Source: Closterium sp. NIES-65 (Eukaryota; Streptophyta; Zygnematophyceae; Desmidiales; Closteriaceae). From it: a DNA stretch of 64,000 nucleotides. The position numbers were made by a program, and so were the translations under genes. This document shows positions 32,396-47,418 of the stretch, one piece after another. Every line of letters begins with the position of its first letter. The first letter of the stretch is position 1. The notes beneath the pieces are model-generated. The model searched no databases. It was given only the letters and a program-made list of their open reading frames with translations, and was not told the origin of the DNA. The stretch covers positions 496,001 through 560,000 of the forward strand of contig CANXME010000553.1 of NCBI GenBank assembly GCA_948144175.1, given 5' to 3'.

Positions 32396-33320
32396 ACGGC
32401 AGCCCGCTTGCTCCTCTGCCAGTGCCTTGCTGCAACTCTCTGGCACCTTGTAGCATGGCGATGCCCAGCTCGTTGCACCAAGGCACCTTGCTCGCTGGAG
32501 CCTTGCTGCACACCAGCGTGGTGTGCGTGACCCCAGGGGATCTTTGCTTCAAACCACGCTTGTGAGTCGTCGAATTCGGTTATCTTTTGTACTTATCATA
32601 TTTCTTTCAAGTTCCATTTCACAATCAAGTGCGTGTTCGTCATTGAATAGTTCACTCCGTTTTCCGACTACAATTTATTTTCTGCTTGACCTGTTTGTTT
32701 TGCAAGGTGTGCGAGACGCGTTGTGGGGAGCAGGGAGGGATCGAGAGAGAAGACAATGTGGAAAAGGGTGGGAGGAGATTTCGATGGTAGAGGGAGAGGA
32801 AGGAAGGTAGAAAGGGGGATTAAGGGGGGGGGACAAGGTAGCAGTGATTGATACATAATTAACTTATTGCAACTCTTTGTTATGCTTGTCTGCTCCCAAA
32901 CCTATTTGTGTATGTATGTGTGTGCGGTGCGGGTGTGTTTGTGCGTGTGTGTGTTTATGTGTTGCCATTGTGTTTGTTTCACTGTGGGGTTTTACGTGCG
33001 TTTGCATTCTTGTTTGTGGGATGTGTGTTTCAAAGTGTGGTGTTAGTATGTGTTATGTATGCAATTAGAGGTTGTTAATCGTCTTTGGGGCAGCGTGTTT
33101 TCGCTGTTTCAACGACCCCATCAACCTCTGTTGTTGCATGATGCATTTTAACATTCATTTTGAAGCATTCACTCCACCTCATACCTTGTTCATTTGTACA
33201 ATTGCATTCGTTCATGTCGATGCCAGAATGTTATGTCCGGCCGTACAATCCGCCGTATTTATCGACGAGGTTGTGACGGTCGAGCAAGTTCATGGTTTCA
33301 ACATGATACGTACGTGCTTA
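32396..33320. other. Spacer with GT-rich tract
   Basis: No gene seen. 32400-32560 continues loosely the satellite-like GC-rich text, 32740-32830 is purine-rich on the plus strand, and 32905-33055 is a GT-rich, alternating purine-pyrimidine stretch. Confidence 0.5.
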
Positions 33321-33458
33321 CATGTTTTGGGGATCTCATTCAAGAGTGTTTTTTATCCACTCTTTGAGGCATCCGTTTGAACACAGTTTCAAAACATTCA
33401 AACGAGTGCTCCAAAAAGTGCGTAAATAACACTCTTTGAATGATATCCCCAAAATGTG
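33321..33458. repeat. 138-bp imperfect foldback (MITE or hairpin RNA precursor candidate)
   Basis: The left arm (33321-33381, CATGTTTTGGGGATCTCATT...) pairs with the right arm (33396-33458, ...GAATGATATCCCCAAAATG), with conserved blocks TTTTGGGGAT/ATCCCCAAAA, ATTCAAGAGTGTT/AACACTCTTTGAAT and GTTTGAA/TTCAAAC, and a loop of about 14 bases. Such a foldback can be a MITE or a microRNA-like precursor. No expression evidence is available. Confidence 0.65.
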
Positions 33459-33567
33459 AAACCAAATATAAAGGGTTGCTACGCAACCCAATAAAATAGT
33501 TGCGGTTGTGTTCGAGCTCCATGGGCATTTTGTTATTTTCAACACCTGATCCCTAATGCAGTGAAAG

Positions 33568-34255
33568 TCAATCGATGGCATGATGAGAATTGACTGGTTT
33601 GTTGGAGGCGCAACATTGGTGGTCTCGCGAATTGTGCGACGCCACGTCATCATAACACAACCTTCTTCGCTCCGCGATGGTCGCCAATTTCCCCAAGTCG
33701 CGTAATGTTCCTGGGGGTTCTCTGGTTGCAGATTTTGCAGGCATCGAACGGTCGATATTCACGACGACCCAGCCCTGGGCGTTCGCTGTGTACACAGGTG
33801 GGGTTGGGCTGGAACTCACGTTCCGCAATTGGTAGAGAGCCACGTCAGCAGTAGATGCGTCAAACAATTCAAACCATCCATTGCACCCACAAATCAACCG
33901 CAGCGCATTCGAGCAAATCCCGCGACGCGATAATTCGTGCTTGAACGTCCCAAATCAATCCGTAATCCGACGACGAGCACTTCAGCCCCTCTCTCAAATC
34001 GCCTATTGCACGCACCGCTACAGACAGTCGACGCCCAGGGTTGGGCGGAGCTGTCATTCTGCCCCCCAGTGTCCTCACCATGTCGGTTGTTAGGCTGTTG
34101 AAGACTCCGGCAGAAGGCTGCTTGAACGCATCATTGGGCGGGCCGCGGTACAAGAAACCAGACCATTCTGGGGTCGGCTGGTGCTGGAGGCTGTTGTGCC
34201 CACTTAGGTTGCACTCAGGCTCGTGCGCAATCTTGCAAGAACGGCATGATGACAA
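33568..34255 (-). pseudogene. Unrecognised minus-strand coding-like stretch
   Basis: Two overlapping open stretches, 34255-33869 and 33897-33568, in different frames. The first carries a CRSCKIAHEPEC Cys cluster and SLTTDMVRTLGG. The second has ELFDASTADVALY and AQGWVVVNIDRS. The residue mix looks protein-like rather than random, but I recognise no family and see no convincing splice pair joining the two. It could be a decayed gene, an exon of an unknown gene, or chance. Confidence 0.25.
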
Positions 34256-34596
34256 GCCGCCGACTTCACAGGGATGAGTGAGAAGCCAGTGTTTGACAAC
34301 CCAGAGTTTTTAGTAGCATCCGGGCGCAGGCTCTGTGCAGCTAGCAGTTTTCCTTGTCGGTTGCGAAGTGGAATGGAATTGGGTTTCCGTTATTCCTCAA
34401 AGTAGGTTGCGCTTGCCTCTCCCTGCAATTCGGTCGTCGACATATCGAGGAGCGTTGGTAAGCCGAAAGGAAGCCTCAAATTGGACAGAAATCGAAGAGG
34501 GCTTAGGGGTGAGGAGGGGCTAGTAGGAGGGGCGAGAAAAGGCTGTGAGAGGCGTGGAGGGGCGGGGAGCGGTTCGAAGAGTCGTGGAGAGGCAAG

Positions 34597-37500
34597 ATGC
34601 GAGCGCGTCAAGGGATCGAGAGACGGAGGGTGGCAGGAGAACGATTGGCGCGAAGGCGACCACTGTTGGGATTGTGCTTGTGCATGGCTCTCGCCCTCTT
34701 GCTGATAATTTTCGCGGAATTTACAAGCGGTGCTAGTCCTCAGGGTGGCGCGAAAGGCAGCGGAAAGAGCAGTGGAAAGGCGAGCGGTGCAAAGGGGAGT
34801 TCAAGCAAGGTCAAGGCGAGCGCGAATGTCGGCGGGGTACCAGGCAATGACGGGATCGCGCGGCTCGTTCTGCTGCGCAACAATTCGTTCCGCGCGAAAT
34901 GCCTCGATGGCAGGTTCGGATATTTCTTTGCTTAGTCGTCTCTGTAGCCAGTTCGACCTCGATAGATTAGTCGACTCTCTGAGTCAGAGAGTCTTGTTCT
35001 GCAAAATAAAGAGTTTTTTTCTTTTTCCTTTTTGGTGCGCTCTGTGGTTAATGCAACATAGCTGTCATCTCCTATTAGGAACCCAGAAATGCAACCATTC
35101 TCCAACGATTCGTTGTGCTGTCGCGTTTCGTCTTGCAACTGTCGCGCGCCTCCCCTCAGCCCGCCTGGGTGCCACCGTCAGATGGATAGTCTCGATCATT
35201 TCCCTTTTCAGGGCACTATGGTTGCTGAGCGACCGAGTATATTGTCGTGGTTTCCCCTCACGCGACGTCCTCCCCGCAGTCCGCCTGGGTACTACCGCCG
35301 CATGGGCTACGGCAATGGAGCCAAGTCGTGGCACATCCACTTCCCTGGCGGCGGATGGTGTGCGACGCGCGACGAGTGTGCAGCGCGTGCGACGACGTTT
35401 CTCGGATCGACAAAGTACATGCCGCAATCGTCGCAGGTGAGCGGGACTGATGCGCGACAGAGCGACAGCAACTGAGACCGCGCATACTAGAACGGGCGCT
35501 AAGAACTTAGCTTGGCGCTTGTTGAAATCTCAAATTTCACGTGTCCTTGAATGAAACGAGGGGCTCATATTAGCCAGACGAAATGCGGCACCGTCTCACA
35601 AAATCTCTCCCCTCGTTCATCCAGGGATCATGGGTGGGAGAGCAGCTGACGGGAATTTTATCTGCCCGTCAGCCGGAAAACAAGCTCTTTTACAACTGGA
35701 ATCTCGCGCTCCTCGCGTATTGCGACGGCGGGGGCTACGCGGGTACCGCAGGGAAGGTCACAGTGAAGGGCAACGGGAAAGGCGCGACGCTGTTCATGCA
35801 AGGCGACGCGATCGTTAAAGCCGTGCTAAGTGGTAAGCGTGCTGCGTGCTTGCCAGTGAATTGGCGGGAAAGATCCAACATAGCTGCGGGTGGGGTGCTC
35901 AGCGTGCTAGTCACTAATATAGTGGGTACGACTCAAAATGCTTGCCCCGCGTAGACTTCTGAGTCGACTCATAACTCCAGCATAGCTGCGTGTGGGGTGC
36001 TGAGTGTGCTTGTTACTAAAGTAACGGGTACGAGCCAACGTGCTTGCCCCCTGTATCGTTGCTGTGGTGAATTCCAGATGATGATTCCCTGTCTGCCGTA
36101 AATCCAGCACCCTTTTCTCCCCACAAAGGTCCTTCTCCGCCTCTCTCCATCTCTATGGATCCCTCTCCGTCTCCTCCAACTCTCTCTTATTCTTTCCACC
36201 TATCTTGTATTCTCCCATTTACCATCTCCCTTGCTCCCTACTCCCTACTCCCTTGCTCCCTTCTCCCTTCTCCCTTCTTCCCTCTCTTTCCTCCCCTATC
36301 CCCTCTCCCTTCTCCCTTCTCCCACGCGCAGATCTCAACGGGACGCAGAACGGCATGGCGGGGGCGCCGCGGATCCTCATCTCAGGCTGCTCTGCGGGCG
36401 GATTCCCAGTCACGCGCATCTGCGACTCCGTGGCCGCCGCGCATCCCAAGGCCAACGTCAAGTGCCTCATTGATGGAGCCTTTTTCCTTGGTGAGAGGAG
36501 AGGAGAGCACATGGCCGTAAAGAGACATCTTAAATCACATGTCCAGCATCAAGTGCCTCAATGATGGAGCGTTCTTTCTAGGTAAGAGCTCAAATGCCAG
36601 CAGCACAGTAGAGCTCAAATCCTAGGACCAAGGTCAAGTTCGCCAACAACAAGGCGTTTCACGTGAAAACGAATTTGTTTGAGACATCTAAAAATAATAT
36701 CATCATTTCGTTGTAAGAGGGCAGCGCAGTACAGGATTTGCTAGAAGCTGCTGCTGTATGCAGATGGCAGTTTCTCCATGGCCACCACTCCTTGACAGAG
36801 AGACAGCAGCAACTGTTTGATGGGCTGTGCATCTATCATTATCGTTCCATTCATATGAGTGCATTGGACCCTTCTTGGCCGCCTTCGTCTTGTTCAGCCC
36901 CAGCCTGCTTCTCCATCTCCGCCGCCTTGTTCTCTCCATACAGACGCAAAGGACCGGCAAAACGGTTTCACTTTCAGGTCAACAATACAGAGTGTTGCTT
37001 CCCTGCATAAATTCGCCGACAGCAAATGCAGCCAAGGTAAGCACCAACTGTTACAGAACCTTACATAGCAAATTGCGATTATATTTACTAAATCCCGTTT
37101 TTTTCTGTTTTGACTGTGTTTGAACTTACAGGTACGGAACCATGGAAGTGCCTGCTTCCAGAATACTCGCTAAAGACAGTCTCAAGGCCGTTGTTTATCA
37201 CCAATGCTCTATTTGACTACACCGCCCTTCAGCTGTATAACCAGCTGAGGAATACAACATTCCAAGTCAACAACAGGTGCCTTCGACAAATTATATGGGA
37301 GCAGAAGGACCTGCAAAAGGCTGTGGTTTCCAACCAATGGAAGCCCTTCAATGCGAAGCCGGGGGAGTGTGATTCTACTTCCCGCATTACAATTCAGTCT
37401 ACTGTGTCAGATTTGTTCATAAAGCTGAAGAGCTTGGTGGCAAATGAGAAGAATGTACTGGCATTCCTAGCGACTGATTGCGTGGGTCATTGCGTAACCA

Positions 37501-37604
37501 CTACGTCTCAGTGGTTTAGCCCCCCACATAATAGCACATACATGAAGGATGCCGTTGTTGGCTGGTTCAAGGGAAAACTTTGGGGGGGAAAGCTCTACTT
37601 TTGA
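34597..37604 (+). CDS. PAE3, pectin acetylesterase / Notum-like carbohydrate esterase (CE13)
   Basis: Six-exon model: 34597-34913, 35280-35436, 35625-35832, 36332-36490, 36944-37036, 37132-37604, phases consistent, 468 residues. The N-terminus is basic (ERRRVAGERLARRR) followed by a strong hydrophobic segment (LGLCLCMALALLLIIF), so it may be a type II anchor rather than a cleaved signal, then a Gly/Ser/Lys-rich linker. AKCLDG, PPGYYRRMG, SWHIHFPGGGWC, YCDGGGYAG, GCSAGG with Ser248, an Asp in NALFDYTA and a His in CVGHCVTT complete the catalytic set. It keeps the plant-typical GCSAGG elbow, unlike PAE1, PAE2 and PAE4. Exon-end copies lie in intron 4 (about 36540-36583). Confidence 0.85.
35876..36060 (+). 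repeat. Two-copy tandem repeat in PAE3 intron 3 with palindrome at the joint
   Basis: Two copies of a roughly 100-bp unit (CATAGCTGCG...GTGGGGTGCT...CGTGCTTGCCCC) lie side by side. The palindrome TGAGTCGACTCA (35960-35971) sits between them. Confidence 0.75.
35960..35971. repeat. Palindrome TGAGTCGACTCA
   Basis: Perfect 12-bp palindrome, same core as those in PAE2 intron 2, at the joint of two tandem intronic copies. Confidence 0.8.
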
Positions 37605-38957
37605 GTTGGAAATGGAGCTTGTGTTTGCAAACTCTAGTGCTTGTTGTCGAGTGCATGTTTTTATACAGATAATAAGGGCTTTGTAGGCTTACATGTTTGT
37701 ATGAGCTCATTTTCAAAATGCCTCGTACAAGCTTGATAACGAGGATAATTCCGTCTTGAATGGAGTCGGTGTTTCGTCGCGCGAATTCAGTTCCCGCCTT
37801 GCAAAGCGGACCGCGGGAATGCCGAGGAACCACGGCACTCTTTGAACCTGGTTGGGTGCCGGGCAGTGCGCCACTTCTTTCGAAGTTCAACGCGAGTCGC
37901 AATTCAAATTTATGTCTCGAGCCGCGGGTACGAGTCTCAATTCTGTTCTGAATGAGCTGGGTCCCTGAAAGCTGGAAGACTAACGAAGGCAGCGAAACGG
38001 TGTAACCTTGGAGATGTCAATTCCAGCAAAGCGAACTGGCGAGAAAATTGACGATTCGATGCGAACGCAAGCGAGATAATTTATCGTTTGGCGAGTTTGT
38101 TTCGCGCATTGAGGTGAGCGACACAGCTGGTGAGGCCCTCCAATCCGCATTCTCCCTTGCATACAGTACGCGGCTCATTGAAACGCGTTCATCCTGCGCG
38201 TGTCGCTCACTCGCTCGGGACCTAGCTTTCATAGGCACGGACATTCTTGACGTTTGCATACCTGGAAAACCTTCATATATATTTTCTGGTCCAGATGGCC
38301 TGTCTTTCGCATTTTGGAAGTTCAGAAAGATTCCTCGAATGCAATTAGACACGATTAGTGGGAACGAAGGTAATTCAATTCGTGAGTTGATAAGAAGGCC
38401 TGATGTACAGCGTTTTATAGGGGAAATAGGCGTACTGCCCGAGAAACACACTAGGTGGTCATCCATGCCTGGGGGGAGCGATGTTGGTCAATCACCCCAA
38501 CCAGAGAGGCTGGGCGCGTGCCTGAAGTTCACCTCTCTCCCGCATGGCACATTCTTATCAGGATTATTCGGCACCACACATAGCTCTTCCTACTCCTATT
38601 GGCCATGTCCCCCCACCTCGCCCTCCCCACCGACGACCTTTTGGCAGTTGATTGAGGAGGACATACATAGGTCGATCCTTCGGCAATATCACTTTCATAT
38701 GTTGTCACAATCCTTCGGTATCCGCGTTCGTTAAGATCTCATTAACAGACGCTCTTGTCGTGCGGTACGAGGCCGTCGAAAGGCCATGGGCTGCTTGTTG
38801 AGGTCACGCTCTATGTGAACGTGGTAATTACGCCTTTAGGCAAAGCTGCTTAGGCCACAGCAAGCTCTCCGCTAGGACACGCTTTCGATCCCTTGCATTC
38901 CTTCAAGACCTTGTAGACTAGGAAATCCATTGAACTCAATCACGTAGACGCTAGGAA
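37605..38957. other. Spacer between PAE3 and PAE4
   Basis: Contains one unassigned open stretch (38048-38734, listed separately). Otherwise nothing recognisable; the last 200 bp should contain the PAE4 promoter and leader. Confidence 0.4.
38048..38734 (+). other. Unassigned 228-codon open stretch
   Basis: Open for 228 codons in a region of moderate GC where such length is unusual. The first codon is TTG, with no ATG near the start. The composition looks protein-like (FIGTDILDVCIPGKPSYIF, IRELIRRPDVQRFIGEIG). I recognise no family. It could be an internal exon, a decayed transposon gene or chance. No splice evidence was found. Confidence 0.3.
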
Positions 38958-42495
<3,538 letters not shown>

Positions 42496-44496
42496 TCTAG
42501 GTGGGTCGAATGAGATGGTGTGATAAGATGCCTATTGTGCCCAATATAAGCACCGTTTGCTTATGGTGACTTGTTGTTAGTGGAGTGATAACTGTTGTGC
42601 TCCACCGTACCCATGTGTCCTGTGCTGGTGCCCCTTTTTTTTTGTCTGTCAAGACTTGGGTAGCTGTGTACTGTATTCCCTTCTCTACCAAGAGGTGATT
42701 TTACTGCACATGCTCAAACCAATACCCTGTCTGGCTGCGGTGTGAAACAAGAATACGTAGGAAGGCAGGAATCATGACACTAACCTTGATCAGCCAGCAT
42801 CCCTGGTCCACAGTTACCCATATGTTGGGTATGATTGATTTTAACTTAACAAAAAAAGGAGCTGTACTATCCGCGTAGCTCGCAAGGTTACAATATCGCG
42901 TTTTATGGAGTCGCATGTCCGTCTATCGAAGACTTATGTAGAATTTCCGATCTCCAATGAATCAGAGAATGACTCACCTTCTGCCGTTGCCAGGTCAAAT
43001 CCAGCGTCATGTGAGCCCTGCGGCGAATCACATTCTTTTCCGACAAGTTCAATCACGTGCGAGTCCTTTGTCGATTCAATCATTGCGATTGCTAGTTTGA
43101 TTCGAAGAAAGAACTTTTGCTTTCTGATGGTTCTTGGATTGGAACATCTTTCAAACTTCAGCCACTGTATCGAGCTTTCGTGGCTTTCCCCACCCTTGCG
43201 TGTTCTGATAATTTTGCTCGGTTGCCTAGCCGAGCAAAATTATGTCTGAGTAACGTACAGTAGTCAAATTCCCAAACCAAACTATCTTGGAAATTTGTGT
43301 GAGCTGTATTGTGGAAATTCTCGCCCAACGTCATCATCAACTTGTGTCTCCCTGTCATTCGGCGAGCCACCTCGGGAAGATTTTCGGATAAGGTGTGGTC
43401 GTGCTTCACTCATCGTCAAAATGGAAGCGCGCATGCCTGCGCGCATGTTTTCCGACTTTCTCCACAATCCCCCCAGTTCCCCCTACTGTTCCTCCTCACA
43501 CCAAATCCTCCTCTGCTCCACCCTCCCCCCAAACCCCTTTTGACAACTTTCCTCCCCACCCAGACCCCGTCCCCCCACTTTCTTTCAACGCACAGCGCGG
43601 CATCCAGCACCAGCCCTTCAACCCCCTTCCCGCACCCCCGACCCACTCACTATCTGCCCTTCTTTCGTTTCCCCACTCGTCCAATCCGTGAATGTGGTGC
43701 TGTGGAAGAATCTCCGCCACTGTTCCCCGTAATGCTGCTCCGTGTATCAACGGCTCTCATCAAGTCGTGGCATGGCAGTCACTCTACTGTACCATCTCCC
43801 CCAGGTCTGTCTGGGCTGGGGGAACTCTCACCGAGCATGGGTTGGGGGAACTCATCGCAGGGAGGTTGGGTGGAGTTTCAAGTCTTTTAAAGTGGTTCGA
43901 AAAATGTCTGGATGGGATGAGCTGTTCATTATGGGATGCGTTGGGCATTTGCTGAGTGGGTGGCTTTGCCTGGTCTTTTGCATTCGTCCCCCTCTCGCTT
44001 CCTCCATGCCCCGCCACTATTGCTGCCGTCAGTCACGCCACCATGGCTCGCTCCCTCCCGTGCCCTTTCTTCCTCGCACGATTCTCAATCTCGTTCGCAA
44101 AAGGTGCTGCAACCAAAACATCTTCGCTCACTTTCCACATTCAACTTGCCACACGAGGGAAAACCAGGATTGCAAGCTAACACAGGATTCCTCTCTGGCA
44201 ACCGCCTGTCCCTGGTGTTCTCGTCTGGTCGTGTCCTTAGTCGCTTCTTAGCCTGAACCCCCCCTCAACGGTTATGCGCGTTGCGCTCAGTCGCTTATCA
44301 GCGGGCTACTTAATCGTTAGTCGAATCCCACAGTAGCCAGCACGAGCTGGAAGCTATAGGTCGCTCGAGTCTCACAACCAGAGCACCGAGCGTAACCCAT
44401 AACGCTGCACCGCGCAGCTCGGTCGCTCGGTCGCTCGAGTCTTTCGAGTCTCGCAGCTCAGTCACTCCCGCCTCGCCGCAGCGCGCTTCCCAGTGG
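42496..44496. other. Spacer between PAE4 and the BZR-domain gene
   Basis: No gene seen. It contains a perfect 14-bp inverted repeat ATAATTTTGCTCGG (43208-43221) with CCGAGCAAAATTAT (43230-43243) around an 8-base loop. The last 150 bp (44340-44496), probably the 5' untranslated region, has repeated CTCGAGTC and GGTCGCTCG words. Confidence 0.5.
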
Positions 44497-46507
44497 ATGA
44501 AGCCGTCAGCGGACCTGTCGCCGTCCTCGGCCGCCATGTGTAAGCGCGAGGGGGGGCACGGCGGAGACGCGTCGCGGCTGACGGAGAGCGAGAAGGAGAA
44601 GACGAAGCTGCGCGAGCGGCAGCGGCGCGCCATAACCACGAAGATCTTTGCCGGCCTGCGCAAGTACGGCGGATACAACCTTCCGCCGAGGGCGGACATC
44701 AACGACGTTCTGCGCGCGCTCGCCGCGGAAGCAGGCTGGGTTGTCGAGTCCGATGGCACCACCTACCGCTCCCCCGTACGCGCCACGCTTTCATTTTTCC
44801 CCCGCCTCCGCTTGCCACACCGTTTTCCACGATGCGTTCCGCGTACTTTACGGCGCTTTACATAGCAGCATGTACGGCGCTTTACATAGCAGCATCCCCG
44901 AGGGTTGTTTCTAAATGGCAGCTTTCATGCCCTTTTTCTCGCCCCTCGGCCTCGCTCGTGCAGCCTTTGCCGGGTTCCCCATCGCTATCGTTCCAAGCCA
45001 TTTGTTACTCAGGCTCTCGGCTGGTCGCGTCGCGTTGACTCTCTCGTGTTCCTTTCCTAATGTCTCGTTCCCCTCTTTACCCTCCTCCTGTTTTCCCCCC
45101 TACTCTTCCCCCTGCTCTCTCTCCCGTCGTCAGGGGTCGCAGCCGCCCACTCGCCACTCGTCGCTGCACAGTCGCACGGCGGCTGCCATCGCTGCCGGCT
45201 CGCTCGCCATGTACCCGACACAGCAGGCGACGCAGCTGGCGCCGCAGCTGGCGCCGCAATCGCCGGCGCAGCTGGCGCATCTACAACATCCTGCCGCGCA
45301 CATACCGCACTCTGCGCACCCGCACGCGCTTCCCCAGCTCGCCGCGACGCCGTCGGGCGCAACCGCATCCGTTTCGCCCATGTCTCCGCGGGAGGCTTGC
45401 GCGTCCGCTCCGCTCGTCGGCTCTCCGCCCTCCACCGGCAGCCCCTCGCTGCTCCCCCGCTCCTCCCCGCCTTCCGTTCCCGCATCCGCTGCAGCTTCCG
45501 CCAGCGGCGCGGTGGGGGGAACCGGCGGAGGTATGGCGGGCGTGGGGCTGGGTGGCGCGGGCATGTACGGCGGCAGCATGATGGCGGGAATGAACGGATT
45601 CGGCCTGCCCGGATCGTTCCCCGCGATGCACCTTCCGCACGGCATGCTTGCGCTGATGCCGCATCCGCCAGGCACTTCCTCCGCCGCTGCGGCTGGCGGA
45701 ATGGGCGCGTTTGCGATGAGCATGGGGCCGGGCGGAATGAGCGCGGGCATGGGCGCAGGCTTGAGCGCAAGCATGGGCGCGGGCACAGCGATGAGCGCGG
45801 GGGTGGACATGAAGATGGATCCGCACGGGGGGGGGATGCTGCTGGCGGGAACGACGGGCGGAAGCAGCGCGTGCATGATGGGGATGCTGGGGAGCGCGGG
45901 GGACCCTATGTCCGCTGCCGCTGCGGCAGCCGCGGCTGCCTCAAGTGGGGGCGGAATGGGCGGTGGTATGGCTGGCGTTGTGGGCGGAGGAATGGGCGGC
46001 GGAATGGGCGGAGCAATGATGCTTCTCCCCGGATTCCATTCCCTGCCCCATGGTGCGGGCTCCGCTGCTGCAGGGGGAAACATGGGCGGGATAATGGGCC
46101 CCCTGGGGGAGCTACACATGGGCGGAGGATTGCTGGGCGGAGGGGGCGGGGGCAGCACTTTGCTTGGGGCGGAAGGAGAGGTTTCGCTGTCCCCGTCGTC
46201 TGATATCACTCTGTCCGCATCTATGGCGTCCTCGTTACAAGCAGTTGCAGCCTCGCAACACCAGGAGCAACAGCAACAGTACGAAACCCAGCAGCACCAG
46301 CAACATCATCATCAGCAGCATCAACAGCAGCAAATGCAGCACCCGCAACAACACCTCCAGCAGCAACAACATCTGCAGCAGCAACAGCACCTACAGCAGC
46401 AGCAGCAGCAGTATCACCACCAACTTTCAGCTGCTGCTGGCATGCCTGCAGGGCTTGCTGGCATGGCTTCAGGCGCGAGTCGCGGGCAGATCGCCGCCCG
46501 GCCGTAG
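44497..46507 (+). CDS. BZR-domain transcription factor (BES1/BZR1 or BAM7/8-type DNA-binding domain)
   Basis: Two-exon model: 44497-44775 and 45134-46507, phase 0, 550 residues. Exon 1 encodes the plant-specific BZR DNA-binding domain, [20 protein letters not shown] through [14 protein letters not shown]. The intron directly after the domain matches the usual family position. The core reads RADINDV, the signature of the BZR domain fused to beta-amylase in BAM7/BAM8, rather than the HCDNNEV of BES1/BZR1. No beta-amylase sequence follows. Exon 2 is Ser/Pro-rich, then Gly/Met-rich, then Gln/His-rich (about residues 460-525), and ends shortly after. BZR proteins bind E-box/BRRE or G-box-like sites in the nucleus. 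Met at 44536 is an alternative start. Confidence 0.85.
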
Positions 46508-47418
46508 ATTCACTCTTCTCCTTTCGCCTCTTTCTTGTCGCAAGACTCTCACGCCATCATGTTCTCATGGATACCTGTTTCTGGTGCCATACCGTATGAC
46601 TCGTACGTTGTTTCATGAGTTCATGCCAACAAACGGTGGCTTGGAGCCGCAGCTGCTGAGCTTCCTTCCCTCACAGGCGTGCCATGTGCGGCTGCACATG
46701 TGTCTGTTAGCGTCTCGCGTTCACATCAGGGCCAAGAGCCTGATGCCGAGTGTTGCCTGGCTTTTCTTTTTTTATCTTTTGGTTTGCCTAACGCTTTTGG
46801 TTTGCTGTACTTTTTGTGTGCATAGGTTGTGTGGCTCTAGGGAGGCCATTAGCAAGTGTGTTTAGTGAGTTGTGTGATTTATAGCAAGCCAGCAGTGGCT
46901 TGCTCTCAGTGTGCCTCAGTTTACAGCCGCAGACTTTTTCGCGGTTCCCAAGTGTGCCAGTGTTAATAGTTTGTGTGAATCTCAATGTGTGAGAAACTAC
47001 TGATTTGATTTGTTTCTGCTTTTCAAATTGCAATTTCAAGAGTTTAGACATTACAGATTCTGTTCGGATTCTGCTGGCTCCTTGCAGCCCAATGGACGGA
47101 ACAACTTCTCCAAATACCACTACTGGAGCGGTTGGAGCGCAGACCTGGCAGTGAAACACTCGCCATTTAGGACGCAGTGAAAGTGGAGAAACGATCGCCT
47201 CAGGATCGTTTTTTATCGCGGTTGTAGACGGTTTTGTACTTTTCGTATGCAAAACGCGGGGTTTCAGTGTGGTGACCGGATCGATCTCCCCCCAATCGAG
47301 CACTTCTACCGCGTCCTTAGGGATTCAGATTATTCAGCGAGCTCACTTATCTCGTATTCGGGATCGCGATTCTGGTTTCTAGAAGAGATTTCACGAGTTT
47401 TATTCGAGAGTCCCAGCC
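46508..47418. other. BZR gene 3' flank and HRLI gene 5' flank
   Basis: No further gene seen. T-rich tracts near 46760-46820 may include the 3' end of the BZR transcript. The final 150 bp should hold the HRLI leader. Confidence 0.45.

Noticed and set aside
30317-32530. Frames of 590-740 codons encoding 7-residue repeats
   Set aside because: Same cause: stop-free 21-bp satellite, open in several frames on both strands at once.
43208-43243. Stem-loop as a transcription terminator
   Set aside because: Perfect 14-bp stem but no T-run and a eukaryotic context; listed only as an inverted repeat in the spacer.
44497-46507. BAM7/BAM8 beta-amylase fusion
   Set aside because: Only the BZR domain resembles BAM7/8; the second exon ends without any GH14 motif.
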